NCBI GenBank assembly: GCA_017303455.1
Contig: JAFLBM010000006.1
Coordinates: forward strand, 124,001 to 188,000
Reading direction: 5' to 3'
Source of the DNA: Chitinophagales bacterium
GTDB taxonomy: Bacteria > Bacteroidota > Bacteroidia > Chitinophagales > Chitinophagaceae
DNA: 64,000 bases
Part shown: piece after piece, positions 44,507-53,899 of the stretch
How positions within the stretch are numbered: the stretch's first letter is position 1
How the letters are laid out: every line of letters starts with the position of its first letter
The notes under the pieces: model-generated
Seen by the model: the letters and a program-made list of their open reading frames with translations, nothing else
The model's database searches: none
What the model was told of the DNA's origin: nothing
Program-made: the position numbers and the translations under genes

Positions 44507-45859
44507 ATGCCACGAATAAACAACTGTCTTTTTATACTGGTTTTATTTTTTTCTGTAACCATGGTTGCTCAAAAAAATAAACCGGAGCCTGCTGTATTTG
44601 ATCCAACGGCAAGACCAAAGAATCTCTCCGATTCTGCCCTGCTGGACCTGGTGCAAAAACAAACCTTCCGTTATTTCTGGGATTTTGCCCATCCTGTCAG
44701 TGGTATGGCAAGGGAAAGAAGTAATGTTGGTTTTGGTTATGGACATGAAACAGTAACAACAGGGGGTACAGGTTTTGGCATCATGAGTGTGATCGTGGCC
44801 GTGGAAAGAAAATGGATCGGCAGGGATACTGCGGCAAAGTTTCTGCTGAAGATGGTCAACTTCTTATTAAAGGCAGAAAGTTATCATGGTGTATTTCCGC
44901 ATTGGATGGATGGTGCAACCGGCAAAACAATTCCTTTCAGTCGTAAAGATGATGGCGCTGACCTCGTTGAAACCTCTTATTTATTCCAGGGCTTGCTTTG
45001 TGCCCGTCAATATTTTAATGGTGATAACAAAACAGAAAGAGAATTACGCAACCGCATTAACTGGATGTGGCCGGATATTGAATGGAACTGGTTCACACAG
45101 GGACAGGAGGTATTATATTGGCACTGGAGCCCCAACAATGGCTGGGCCATGAATTTCCCGGTACGGGGATTTAATGAGTGCTTGATTATGTATATCCTTG
45201 CCGCTTCCTCTCCGAATGAAAAGTACCAGGTTTCTTCCTCTGTCTATTACCGGGGCTGGGCTCAAAGCGATTTTTTTAAAAACGGCAAAGAATATTATGG
45301 TATCAAATTACCATTAGGGTTTGATTATGGAGGACCGCTGTTCTTTTCGCAGTATTCTTTCCTGGGTTTGGACCCGAGAGGATTAAAAGACCGCTATGCT
45401 GATTACTGGGAGCAAAACCGGAATCATACCCTGATCAACAGGGAGCATTGTATCCGCAATCCCAATAAATTTAAAGGATATGGAGAAAACTGCTGGGGAC
45501 TAACGGCCAGTGACACCTATAATGGTTATGCGGCTCATTCACCAACGGAAGACCTGGGTACAATAAGCCCCACTGCTGCATTGAGTGCTTTTCCCTACAC
45601 ACCTGAATATTCAATGAAAGCTCTTAAACATTTCTATTATGATCTTGGCGATAAGCTATGGAGTGAATATGGTTTTGTGGATGCTTTTAATGAAACAAAA
45701 AATTGGGCGGCCTCATCACACCTGGCCATAGACCAGGGCCCGGTTATTGTAATGATAGAAAATTACCGATCGGGATTATTATGGAAATTATTTATGAGTT
45801 GCCCGGAGATAAAAAACGGTTTAAAAAAACTTGATTTTGAAAGCCCTGCTTTGCAATAG
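44507..45859 (+). CDS. GH144-type beta-1,2-glucanase-like enzyme (second copy)
   Basis: Short signal peptide (LFFSVTMVAQ) and a single alpha/alpha catalytic barrel of about 420 residues. GADLVETSYLFQG carries Asp152 and Glu155, and RGFNECLI has Glu224, with the same 3 and 69-residue spacing as the founding GH144 enzyme. FRYFWDFAHPVSGMARERSN and GPVIVMIENYRSGLLWKLF are the other family blocks. Unlike the first copy it lacks the Ig-like domain and is likely periplasmic, suggesting successive surface and periplasmic steps. Confidence 0.87.
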   Translation: MPRINNCLFILVLFFSVTMVAQKNKPEPAVFDPTARPKNLSDSALLDLVQKQTFRYFWDFAHPVSGMARERSNVGFGYGHETVTTGGTGFGIMSVIVAVERKWIGRDTAAKFLLKMVNFLLKAESYHGVFPHWMDGATGKTIPFSRKDDGADLVETSYLFQGLLCARQYFNGDNKTERELRNRINWMWPDIEWNWFTQGQEVLYWHWSPNNGWAMNFPVRGFNECLIMYILAASSPNEKYQVSSSVYYRGWAQSDFFKNGKEYYGIKLPLGFDYGGPLFFSQYSFLGLDPRGLKDRYADYWEQNRNHTLINREHCIRNPNKFKGYGENCWGLTASDTYNGYAAHSPTEDLGTISPTAALSAFPYTPEYSMKALKHFYYDLGDKLWSEYGFVDAFNETKNWAASSHLAIDQGPVIVMIENYRSGLLWKLFMSCPEIKNGLKKLDFESPALQ

Positions 45860-45885
45860 TAGTATAAAATGCTTGATTAATGTTC

Positions 45886-45899
45886 CATACTGAAGTATG
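45886..45899. other. Perfect palindrome between convergent genes
   Basis: CATACTGAAGTATG is a perfect 6-bp inverted repeat with a two-base centre, between the GH144 gene and the AraC gene. It may be a protein-binding site or part of a weak terminator; nothing decides which. Confidence 0.3.
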
Positions 45900-45914
45900 T
45901 CAGGTTTAGCATCT

Positions 45915-46787
45915 TTAAACGCCGGTATCCAAAAAAAGCTTCCTGTACTTTACAGGACTCATTTTATATTCTTTTAAAAACTGCCTGTTAAAGTTGGACA
46001 CATTATTAAAACCGCAATCGTAACAAATACTGGTAACAGACAGCTCATTTTCTTTTAGCAGTTTGCAGGCTTTGTGCAGCCGGAGTTCGGTGATATAACC
46101 CGAAAATGTTTTCCTGGTTCGTTGTGAGAAAAACCGGGAAAAGGCATTCTCACTCATACCGCACATGGCAGCTGCTTCAGCCACACGAATCTCTTTTTCG
46201 TACTCCCGCAATATCCAGTTCATCACCAGGCTTAATCGTTTTGACTCTTTCTCGTTATTGCCAATCAAAGATGTTTTGCAAATGGGTATCAGATCTTTTG
46301 ATTCAGCCAATATTACCAATATGTCCATCAGGCAAAACCAGCGTTTCAATCCTGAGAGTGTTAGTATATCTTCTAGTTTTTTTGCAATGATAGTATTGGT
46401 TTGCCCGGCTACGTCAATTCCTTTTAGAGATTTATTAAACAGATTTTTTACGGGTAATGACTCAGGCAATTTCAAAAAATCTTTTCCCAAGGAATCTTCT
46501 GAAAAATGAATGACAATAGATTTAGCCCGCAGTTTTGATTTGGGCAGGATATAGGCTTTATCATTTTGATAAGTGTGTGGCAGGTTAGGGCCAATAAAAG
46601 CAAGATTGCCCGGTGCAAAATTGGTAATATTATCACCAATAAAGCGTTTGCCGGTGCTTTCTGTTACTAATACTAACTCATACTCCGGGTGATAATGCCA
46701 GGGTGTGGGGTAACAGGGGTAATCAAAATATTTTACCACAAACGACTCTTCATTTTCCTTGGGTAAATGCTCCAGGACAGGTTTCAT
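45915..46787 (-). CDS. AraC family transcriptional regulator
   Basis: Starts at ATG 46787 (MKPVLEHLPKENEES). The N-terminal half is a cupin-like sensor domain (CYPTPWHYHPEYELVLVTES, GDNITNFAPGNLAFIGPNLP). The C-terminal half has the two AraC helix-turn-helix motifs (EIRVAEAAAMCGMSENAFSR and LSVTSICYDCGFNNVSNFNR). It is divergent from the cytochrome-domain operon and sits between two glycan gene blocks. A matching pair of motifs in two nearby promoters is the likely target. Confidence 0.93.
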   Translation of the reverse strand: MKPVLEHLPKENEESFVVKYFDYPCYPTPWHYHPEYELVLVTESTGKRFIGDNITNFAPGNLAFIGPNLPHTYQNDKAYILPKSKLRAKSIVIHFSEDSLGKDFLKLPESLPVKNLFNKSLKGIDVAGQTNTIIAKKLEDILTLSGLKRWFCLMDILVILAESKDLIPICKTSLIGNNEKESKRLSLVMNWILREYEKEIRVAEAAAMCGMSENAFSRFFSQRTRKTFSGYITELRLHKACKLLKENELSVTSICYDCGFNNVSNFNRQFLKEYKMSPVKYRKLFLDTGV

Positions 46788-46840
46788 AACCGATATTTTT
46801 CTATCATAATAATTATAATTAAAGTTAATCAAATGACAGG

Positions 46841-46899
46841 AAAGTATCATTTTTTAGTTACATTGTAGTAGTTCCCTTCTCCCCTGTTTTTTAGATTTG
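46841..46899 (+). promoter_or_regulatory. Promoter with shared activator motif, copy 1
   Basis: AAAGTATCATTTT (46841-46853), 11 bases, GTAGTAGTTC (46865-46874), 17 bases, and -7 box TAGATTTG (46892-46899) matching the Bacteroidota consensus TAnnTTTG. The same motifs with identical spacing occur at 53704-53762. Position between the divergent AraC gene and the operon fits an AraC operator. The expected start of transcription near 46906 supports the ATG at 46947. Confidence 0.7.
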
Positions 46900-46946
46900 T
46901 TATGAAGGAGTACCGGTTTTTGTCAAACTATCGTAGCGGCAGCTGT

Positions 46947-49670
46947 ATGAAATTACGTTTACCTAAAAAGGCCCTGCTTAGTGTAGCATTCACATTGGTG
47001 ATCGCAGTTATTGTTTTAGTCATTTACCCCCGTCAAATCATTGATTTTAATACACAGGTCAAGCCCATCCTCAATAAAAAGTGTATTGCCTGTCACGGGG
47101 GTGTAAAGCAGCAGGGGGGCTTTAGTGTTTTATTCCGGGAAGAAGCTTTGCAAAAAACGGAATCTGGAAAGTATGCCATCGTACCCGGTAAGCCCGGGCA
47201 AAGTGAAATGATAAGGCGTATTACAGAAAAAGACCCGGAAGAAAGAATGCCATACAAGCATGAGCCGCTCTCTACGAAAGAAATTGCTATTTTAAGAAAT
47301 TGGATAAAACAGGGGGCCCCATGGGGCAAGCATTGGGCATATAGCCCGGTAGAAGAACAAGTAATACCCGTTGAAAAAAATGACTGGATAAAAAACGATA
47401 TTGACCGGTTTGTATATCGCAAACTGAAAGAGGAAAAATTGCAACCTTCGGTTTTAGCAGGCAAAGCCATTTTACTAAGAAGACTGAGCCTTGATATTAC
47501 AGGCCTGCCGGCTGATTCAGGTATTGCCACCACTTTTTTACAGGATGATTCTGAAATGGCGTATGAAAAATTAACCGATGCATTGCTGGCATCACCGGCC
47601 TACGGAGAAAAATGGACGAGCCTGTGGATGGACCTGGCAAGGTACAGCGATACTAAGGGGTATGAAAGTGACCAACCAAGAAAAATATGGAAATACAGGG
47701 ACTGGCTGATAAAGGCATTTAATAAGGATAAGCCGTATAACGATTTTCTGATCGAACAAATTGCAGGCGACCTGATGCCCGGCGCTGATGATGATAAATA
47801 TATCGCCACTGCTTTTCATCGCAATAGTTTAAATAATGATGAAGGAGGCACGGAGAATGAAGAATTTCGTACTGCCGCCGTAATGGACAGGGTAAATACC
47901 ACCTGGACGGCTTTGATGGGTACTACATTTAATTGTGTACAATGTCATAGTCATCCGTATGATCCGTTTAAGCATGAGGAGTATTATAAATTCATGGCGT
48001 ACTTCAATAATACCCGGGATGAAGATTTACCTGCCGAATATCCCTTGCTGCGCCACTATGCCAAAGATGACAGCAGTAAGTTTTTACAAGTAAAAGACTG
48101 GTTGCAAACCACTGCCAACTCAGCCACAGCCAATTGGTATATTTCATTTTTAAAAACATTGCAACCGGCTGTCAACTCACATCTTTGCGATAATTATACA
48201 AAGGGGGTTTTATATCAAAATAACCATGCAAGCCTTGATATTGGAGGGTCTTGCCGCCTGCCTGCCATTACTACTACCGGTAAGGCAAGTATGCTGCTGC
48301 GTTATTTAAACAATAAAGGGAACGCAACTTTATCTATTTATATTGATAGCTTAAAGGGGCAGCTACTGGCTAAAGTGCCATTGGTGGATACAAAATCAAA
48401 ATGGAAAGTTGACATGATAAACCTGCCCCCCATTGCAGGTATACATGATTTATGGTTTCGCTTTGAAACAACAGTGGAAAAAGACAAACTTCCGTTATTG
48501 TTTGATTGGTTTGCTTTGGCTCCGGCTTTTCCCGGCAGGGCAGGTAAGCAATATACTGCTGCCAGAAATAATTTTATTGAGCTGGTAATGGCTGAGCCGG
48601 CAACGACTCCTGTAATGGTGGAGAATACTGACGAACAAAAAAGGGTCACTTATATTTTTGAACGGGGAAGTTGGTTAAGTAAAGGCGATGAAGTAAAACC
48701 GGATGTACCGCACATCATGAACCCCTTGCCGGTAAATGCGCCTGCAAACCGGCTTGGTCTTGCCCTGTGGCTAACAGATAAAAAAAACCCATTGACGGCA
48801 AGAACCATGGTAAACCGGCTATGGGAGCAATTATTTGGAACCGGTCTTGCAGAAACCCTGGAAGATTTGGGTACACAAGGTGTTCCGCCAGTACATAAGG
48901 AACTGCTGGATTATTTGTCCTGGAAATTTATGCATCAGTATAACTGGAGTATCAAGAAATTATTGAAGGAAATAGTCATGTCTGCCACATACAGGCAATC
49001 GTCCGCAACAACCAATGAGTTAGTTCAGAAAGACCCCAGTAATATTTTATTGGCAAGAATGACCAGAATCAGATTAACAGGCGAACAAATGCGGGATCAG
49101 GCATTGGCAGTAAGTCATTTATTAAGCAAGAAAATGTATGGGGAAAGTGTAATGCCTTATCAGCCTGAGAGAATATGGGCTTCTCCCTACAACCCTTTCC
49201 AATGGAAATTAAGTAAAGGGGAGGATCAATACCGCAGGGCTGTATATACGTACTGGAAACGGACAGCACCCTATCCATCCATGATAAATTTTGATGGCGG
49301 CTCAAGAGAAGTGTGTGTAGCCCGGCGTATAAGAACCAATACGCCATTGCAGGCGTTAAACAGTTTGAATGACTCAGCCTATTTGGTACCGGCCAGGCAA
49401 TTTGCTATCAATATGCGAAAGGCTGATCCATCTGTAAAAAAACAAATAGAAACCGGTTACCAGAAAATGTTTTACCAATCAATCGCTCCGGCTAAATTAA
49501 AAATACTGGTTGATTTGTATGAGCAGGCAATGGCGCAATACAAAAAAGACAAAACAGCGGCCAGTGCTATGATGGGGGATAAAAATAAGCCGGCATTGCC
49601 GGAAGATGCTGCGATGGCGGTGGTGGCAAACGCCATGATGAATTTAGATGAATGGGTAAATAAAAATTAG
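46947..49670 (+). CDS. DUF1549/DUF1553 protein with planctomycete-type cytochrome domain
   Basis: I start at ATG 46947 (MKLRLPKKALLSVAF), just after the promoter; ATG 46902 is possible. A signal anchor is followed by a PSCyt1 domain with heme motif CIACH (residues 46-50), PSCyt2/DUF1549 containing a second heme motif CVQCH (330-334), and PSD1/DUF1553 at the C-terminus (NPLTARTMVNRLWEQLFGTG, LTGEQMRDQALAVSHLLSKK). These proteins are abundant in Planctomycetes, are exported, and are of unknown function, probably redox. The DUF1501 gene begins two bases later, the usual partner. Confidence 0.92.
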   Translation: MKLRLPKKALLSVAFTLVIAVIVLVIYPRQIIDFNTQVKPILNKKCIACHGGVKQQGGFSVLFREEALQKTESGKYAIVPGKPGQSEMIRRITEKDPEERMPYKHEPLSTKEIAILRNWIKQGAPWGKHWAYSPVEEQVIPVEKNDWIKNDIDRFVYRKLKEEKLQPSVLAGKAILLRRLSLDITGLPADSGIATTFLQDDSEMAYEKLTDALLASPAYGEKWTSLWMDLARYSDTKGYESDQPRKIWKYRDWLIKAFNKDKPYNDFLIEQIAGDLMPGADDDKYIATAFHRNSLNNDEGGTENEEFRTAAVMDRVNTTWTALMGTTFNCVQCHSHPYDPFKHEEYYKFMAYFNNTRDEDLPAEYPLLRHYAKDDSSKFLQVKDWLQTTANSATANWYISFLKTLQPAVNSHLCDNYTKGVLYQNNHASLDIGGSCRLPAITTTGKASMLLRYLNNKGNATLSIYIDSLKGQLLAKVPLVDTKSKWKVDMINLPPIAGIHDLWFRFETTVEKDKLPLLFDWFALAPAFPGRAGKQYTAARNNFIELVMAEPATTPVMVENTDEQKRVTYIFERGSWLSKGDEVKPDVPHIMNPLPVNAPANRLGLALWLTDKKNPLTARTMVNRLWEQLFGTGLAETLEDLGTQGVPPVHKELLDYLSWKFMHQYNWSIKKLLKEIVMSATYRQSSATTNELVQKDPSNILLARMTRIRLTGEQMRDQALAVSHLLSKKMYGESVMPYQPERIWASPYNPFQWKLSKGEDQYRRAVYTYWKRTAPYPSMINFDGGSREVCVARRIRTNTPLQALNSLNDSAYLVPARQFAINMRKADPSVKKQIETGYQKMFYQSIAPAKLKILVDLYEQAMAQYKKDKTAASAMMGDKNKPALPEDAAMAVVANAMMNLDEWVNKN

Positions 49671-49671
49671 C

Positions 49672-51183
49672 ATGACACAACAAGAATTACATAACTGGCG
49701 GTTGCAGCATGAAACACAGAATAAGTACCTGCACTATCATACCCGGCGCCACTTTATTAAACAAAGTGCGATGGGTCTTGGCGCATTGGCATTGGGCAGC
49801 ATGCTTGGTTGCGGTACCAATAAAACAACAACCCCGGCAACAGATAATTTCTTCGACCCGGTAAATCCATTAGCGCCCCGGCCACCCATGTTTCCCGGTA
49901 AGGCTAAATCGGTTATCTATATTCATATGGCCGGCGCTCCATCGCAATTAGAATTGTTCAGCTACAAACCGGAGCTGGCAAAATTAGATGGACAAGATTG
50001 CCCGCCGTCTTTACTGGAAGGGAAAAAATTTGCATTTATCAGAGGCGTTCCTAAAATGCTGGGGCCGCAGGCAGCATTCCGGCAGCATGGACAAAGCGGA
50101 TTATGGTTATCTGACAACCTTCCACATTTATCAACGGTGGTTGATGATATAGCCCTGTTACAGGCCGTAACCACCGATCAGTTTAACCATGCACCGGCGC
50201 AACTTTTAATGCATAGTGGTTCAGCAAGGCAGGGGCGGCCAAGCTTAGGCAGTTGGGTTACTTATGGATTAGGCACAGAAAATAAAAATCTTCCCGGCTT
50301 TGTTGTTCTTACATCAGGCGGTAACAATCCCGATACAGGAAAAAGTGTTTGGGGCAGTGGCTTTCTTCCAAGCGTATACCAGGGTGTGCAATGCCGTGGT
50401 GAGGGTGATCCGGTATTGTTTATAAAAGATCCGGATGGAATGAGCCGTGATATTCGTAAAGCCTCGATTGACGCTATCAATAAAATAAACGAAGAACAGT
50501 ATAAAGAATACAACGACCCGGAAATTCTGTCCCGTATTGCTCAATATGAGATGGCATACAAAATGCAAATTTCTGTACCGGAGGTAATGAATATTAATGA
50601 TGAACCGGCCTATATACATGAAATGTATGGCACCCAACCCGGTGAAGCAAGATTTGCCAATAATGTTTTGCTGGCGAGAAAATTGGTAGAGAGGGGGGTG
50701 CGATTTGTACAACTGTTTGACTGGGGTTGGGATGCGCATGGCGATTCACCGGAAAATGCAGTAGATGTAGGATTGATTAATAAATGCCGGGCCGTGGATA
50801 AACCAATTACCGCATTACTGCTTGATTTAAAGCAAAGAGGATTGCTGGATGAAACGCTGGTAATATGGGGTTCGGAATTTGGCCGCACGCCAATGATGGA
50901 AAACCGGGAAGGAAAAACAATGCCATTTAAAGGCCGTGACCATCATGGCGCTGCATTCAGTATGTGGATGGCAGGCGGTGGTATCAAAGGAGGCACTACG
51001 TATGGCGAAACAGATGAGATAGGATACAATATCACCAATGGGAAAACTGAGGCATTCGATATACAGGCAACCATATTACACCAATTAGGGTTTGACCATG
51101 AAAAATTCACCTATGAATCCCAGGGCCGGCCATTCCGGTTAACAGATGTGGGTGGGAAGGTGATACATGACATATTGAGTTAA
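49672..51183 (+). CDS. DUF1501 family protein, Tat-exported
   Basis: A twin-arginine signal (HTRRHFIKQSAMGLGALALG) ends near a Cys (MLGCG), suggesting a Tat-exported lipoprotein. The 503-residue body is DUF1501, in the alkaline phosphatase/sulfatase superfamily: SVIYIHMAGAPSQLELFSYK, QLFDWGWDAHGDS, and SEFGRTPMMENREG followed by GRDHHGAAFSMW. It pairs with DUF1549/DUF1553 genes in many phyla. The Cys/Ser for sulfatase maturation is not evident, so hydrolysis is uncertain. Confidence 0.92.
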   Translation: MTQQELHNWRLQHETQNKYLHYHTRRHFIKQSAMGLGALALGSMLGCGTNKTTTPATDNFFDPVNPLAPRPPMFPGKAKSVIYIHMAGAPSQLELFSYKPELAKLDGQDCPPSLLEGKKFAFIRGVPKMLGPQAAFRQHGQSGLWLSDNLPHLSTVVDDIALLQAVTTDQFNHAPAQLLMHSGSARQGRPSLGSWVTYGLGTENKNLPGFVVLTSGGNNPDTGKSVWGSGFLPSVYQGVQCRGEGDPVLFIKDPDGMSRDIRKASIDAINKINEEQYKEYNDPEILSRIAQYEMAYKMQISVPEVMNINDEPAYIHEMYGTQPGEARFANNVLLARKLVERGVRFVQLFDWGWDAHGDSPENAVDVGLINKCRAVDKPITALLLDLKQRGLLDETLVIWGSEFGRTPMMENREGKTMPFKGRDHHGAAFSMWMAGGGIKGGTTYGETDEIGYNITNGKTEAFDIQATILHQLGFDHEKFTYESQGRPFRLTDVGGKVIHDILS

Positions 51184-51265
51184 AAGTCAAAATTAGAAAT
51201 GAAAAATACCGGGGTTGCAGAAATCCATTTTGACTTTTGATTTCTAACTTTTGAACGCAACAAAG

Positions 51266-52198
51266 ATGAATCCAAACAGAAGAGATTTTATCAAACTAAC
51301 TGGCCTCGCTGCTTCCGCCACCTTACTGTCTTCATTAGAAAGCATAGGCAGCACCCCCATGCCTGCAATAAAAACGAATGAAAACTATAAACTAAAAGTA
51401 CTTGCAACGAACTGGGGCTTTGAAGGAACCATGGATGCATTTTGTGCCAAGGCCAAAAAAGAAGGCTACGATGGTATAGAAAACTGGTGGCCGGATGATA
51501 TAAAGGAACAGGATGAAATGTTTGTTGCATTAAAAAAGCATAATCTTGAAGTTGGTTTTCTATATGGTGCCTGGCAGGCTAATCCGGCAGAACACCTGGC
51601 GCATTTTAAAAAAGTGATGGATGTAATAGCGAAGCAAAAAGCACAGCAGCCGCTTTATATCAATTTACATTCCGGAAGAGATTATTTTAGTTTTGATGAC
51701 AACAAAAAATTTATTGAATACACCAATGCCCTGGCCAAAGATACCGGCATATTGATTTGTCATGAAACACACCGGGGCCGGATGTTATATGCAGCCCACG
51801 TCACCAAAGACTTTATACATCAATACCCGGAACTAAAACTTACGCTGGATATTTCGCATTGGTGTAATGTGCATGAGAGTTTATTAGACGATCAACCGGA
51901 AACCGTTGAGCTGGCATTACAACGAACAGAACATATCCATGCAAGAATTGGCTATGCCGAAGGCCCTCAGGTAAATGATCCCCGGGCTCCGGAATGGGAT
52001 GGAACCGTAAAACAACATTTTGCCTGGTGGGATAAAGTAGTGAAACGGAAAAAGAAAAATGGAGAGACGATGACATTCCTCACAGAGTTTGGTCCGCCAT
52101 TGTACATGCCAACGCTGCCGTATACATTGCAGCCTGTCAGCGACCAATGGGCTATAAATGTGCATATGCTGCAATTGTTGAGGAAAAGATATAGTTAA
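51266..52198 (+). CDS. TIM-barrel sugar isomerase/epimerase-like protein, Tat-exported
   Basis: ATG 51266 gives MNPNRRDFIKLTGLAASATLL, a Tat signal; an upstream TTG start is unlikely. The barrel is of the xylose-isomerase-like type. The acidic and His residues that bind a divalent metal appear in CHETHRGRML, LTLDISHWCNVHE, EHIHARIGYAEG and FLTEFGPPLY. Exported members of this family include enzymes that act on 3-keto sugars by elimination or isomerisation. Such a role here is inference from the Gfo/Idh neighbours. Confidence 0.88.
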   Translation: MNPNRRDFIKLTGLAASATLLSSLESIGSTPMPAIKTNENYKLKVLATNWGFEGTMDAFCAKAKKEGYDGIENWWPDDIKEQDEMFVALKKHNLEVGFLYGAWQANPAEHLAHFKKVMDVIAKQKAQQPLYINLHSGRDYFSFDDNKKFIEYTNALAKDTGILICHETHRGRMLYAAHVTKDFIHQYPELKLTLDISHWCNVHESLLDDQPETVELALQRTEHIHARIGYAEGPQVNDPRAPEWDGTVKQHFAWWDKVVKRKKKNGETMTFLTEFGPPLYMPTLPYTLQPVSDQWAINVHMLQLLRKRYS

Positions 52199-52222
52199 TA
52201 TCATACAGAAATTAAAAATGTA

Positions 52223-53623
52223 GTGATAGTTCTAAGTATTGTTGATTTCATTGGCCGGTTTCACCCGGTTCTGGTGCATTTGCCTATCGGCATTTTGCTG
52301 GTAGCGGTGTTATTTTATTTTTTATCCGGGCAGGAGAAATATAAATCAGTAGCACCGGCAATCAGTATCGCACTGTTTATTGGTATGTGCAGTGCGATAG
52401 CTTCTTCTATCAGCGGTTTCTTATTATCTGAAACTGCAGCGTATGAAGAACCACTACTATCAAGACATCAATGGTTCGGAATTGCCACTACAGTTGTGGC
52501 GGTAGCCGCCTGGGTTTTGTATAGCAAACAATTCAGGCAATTTAAAGGGGTGATGCTTTTACTTTCTTTATTAATAATTGTCACGGGACATTTCGGGGGC
52601 TCTCTTACACACGGGGATGATTATTTATTCGCATCCGGCGATATAAACGAGAAACCGGCGATACCACAGAAATTAATTCCTGATGTGCAACAGGCAGTTG
52701 TTTATACAGATATTATAAAACCACTGTTGCAGGCAAAATGCTACAGTTGCCATGGAACAGCAAAACAAAAAGGGAAACTAAGATTGGACGAACCGGATTA
52801 TATTTTGCGGGGGGGTAAAAATGGAAAAATATTTATCGCTGGCAATACCGGCGAAAGTGAATTACTGCAACGCATTGTTTTGCCGCATGATAATAAAGAA
52901 CACATGCCGCCTAAAGAAAAACCGCAATTAACAAAAAATGAAATAGCCTTATTGCACTGGTGGATCAATACAGGAGCGAGTTTTACAGAGAAGGTAACAG
53001 CTTTGCCACAGCCGGCAAATATAAAATCCGTATTGGCAGCTCTGCAAAGTGGAAAGAAAAATGAAGAAGTGGCCATGTCCTATATTCCGGAAGCCGAAGC
53101 AGAAAAAGCAGATGAGACAGCAATTAAAAAATTAAGGGAAAGAGGAGTAGCTATTACATCAGTAGCACAATCCAGCAATTATTTAGCTGCCAGTTTTATA
53201 GCTGTAGACTCAATAACAATTAAAGATGTGGAATTATTAATACCGCTCAGCAGGCAATTGATATGGCTGAAGCTCGGTAATTCCAATTGCACCGATGCTG
53301 CTATGGACCTGGTTGGTAAACTAACCGGGCTTACCCGTTTGTCGTTAGAAAATACCGCTATCACTGACAGTGCTTTTAAACAACTAAAAAAACTTAGCCG
53401 TTTACAATATTTAAATGTAGCAGGTAATACAATTTCGGCTGCAGGATTGGAACAACTAAAGGACATAAAGCCACTTAAAAATTTATATGTCTATAAAACC
53501 GGTGTTTCTGCTGACGGCTTTGCCAGCCTAAAAAAAATATTTCCTCAGGTGCTGATAGATACAGGCGGATATAAAGTACCAGTATTGAGCAGCGATACCA
53601 CATTGGTAACATCGCCAAAATAG
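52223..53623 (+). CDS. DUF2231 membrane protein with cytochrome and leucine-rich-repeat domains
   Basis: Starts at GTG 52223. Four membrane helices at the N-terminus include the DUF2231 signature RFHPVLVHLPIGILLVAVL. A PSCyt1 domain follows, with heme motif CYSCH (173-177) and HMPPKEKPQLTKNEIALLHWW. The C-terminal 130 residues are leucine-rich repeats (LTRLSLENTAITDSAFKQLK, LQYLNVAGNTISAAGLEQLK). The combination puts a heme on the outer face of the membrane and a docking surface next to it. It starts 24 bases after the isomerase-like gene. Confidence 0.9.
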   Translation: MIVLSIVDFIGRFHPVLVHLPIGILLVAVLFYFLSGQEKYKSVAPAISIALFIGMCSAIASSISGFLLSETAAYEEPLLSRHQWFGIATTVVAVAAWVLYSKQFRQFKGVMLLLSLLIIVTGHFGGSLTHGDDYLFASGDINEKPAIPQKLIPDVQQAVVYTDIIKPLLQAKCYSCHGTAKQKGKLRLDEPDYILRGGKNGKIFIAGNTGESELLQRIVLPHDNKEHMPPKEKPQLTKNEIALLHWWINTGASFTEKVTALPQPANIKSVLAALQSGKKNEEVAMSYIPEAEAEKADETAIKKLRERGVAITSVAQSSNYLAASFIAVDSITIKDVELLIPLSRQLIWLKLGNSNCTDAAMDLVGKLTGLTRLSLENTAITDSAFKQLKKLSRLQYLNVAGNTISAAGLEQLKDIKPLKNLYVYKTGVSADGFASLKKIFPQVLIDTGGYKVPVLSSDTTLVTSPK

Positions 53624-53703
53624 CAATAGCCTGCCGGTTTTTAAACCGCCGGTTGGTATTTTAATACCCAAATATTTGGTACCTGGAAGAATATCTGGGT
53701 AGA

Positions 53704-53762
53704 AAAGTATCATTTTGGAAGAGCAGAGTAGTAGTTCTTCCATGTCGGTAATTCTATATTTG
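53704..53762 (+). promoter_or_regulatory. Promoter with shared activator motif, copy 2
   Basis: AAAGTATCATTTT (53704-53716), 11 bases, GTAGTAGTTC (53728-53737), 17 bases, and -7 box TATATTTG (53755-53762). Motifs and spacing are the same as in the copy at 46841-46899. It precedes the third GH144 gene by about 130 bases of leader. Confidence 0.7.
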
Positions 53763-53899
53763 GTTATTACTAATGATTGCCCCTGCAGTTGCCATGTTCC
53801 GATTAAGTAGAAAAAAAATAGCATATCCTGTTGCTGTACCGGCAGATATACCTATCGTTTTTCCTCAACTTTCTTTCACAACATTTGAAATAATATACC

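Noticed and set aside
42791..45859. Annotation of the two genes as glucoamylases (alpha-1,4-glucan)
   Set aside because: The family name is historical; the acidic residues and spacing fit GH144 rather than GH15.
51182..51246. Imperfect inverted repeat of A/T-rich words after the DUF1501 gene
   Set aside because: The words are low in complexity (AAAGTCAAAA and TTTTGACTTT), with no clear stem plus T run; insufficient to call a terminator or mobile element.
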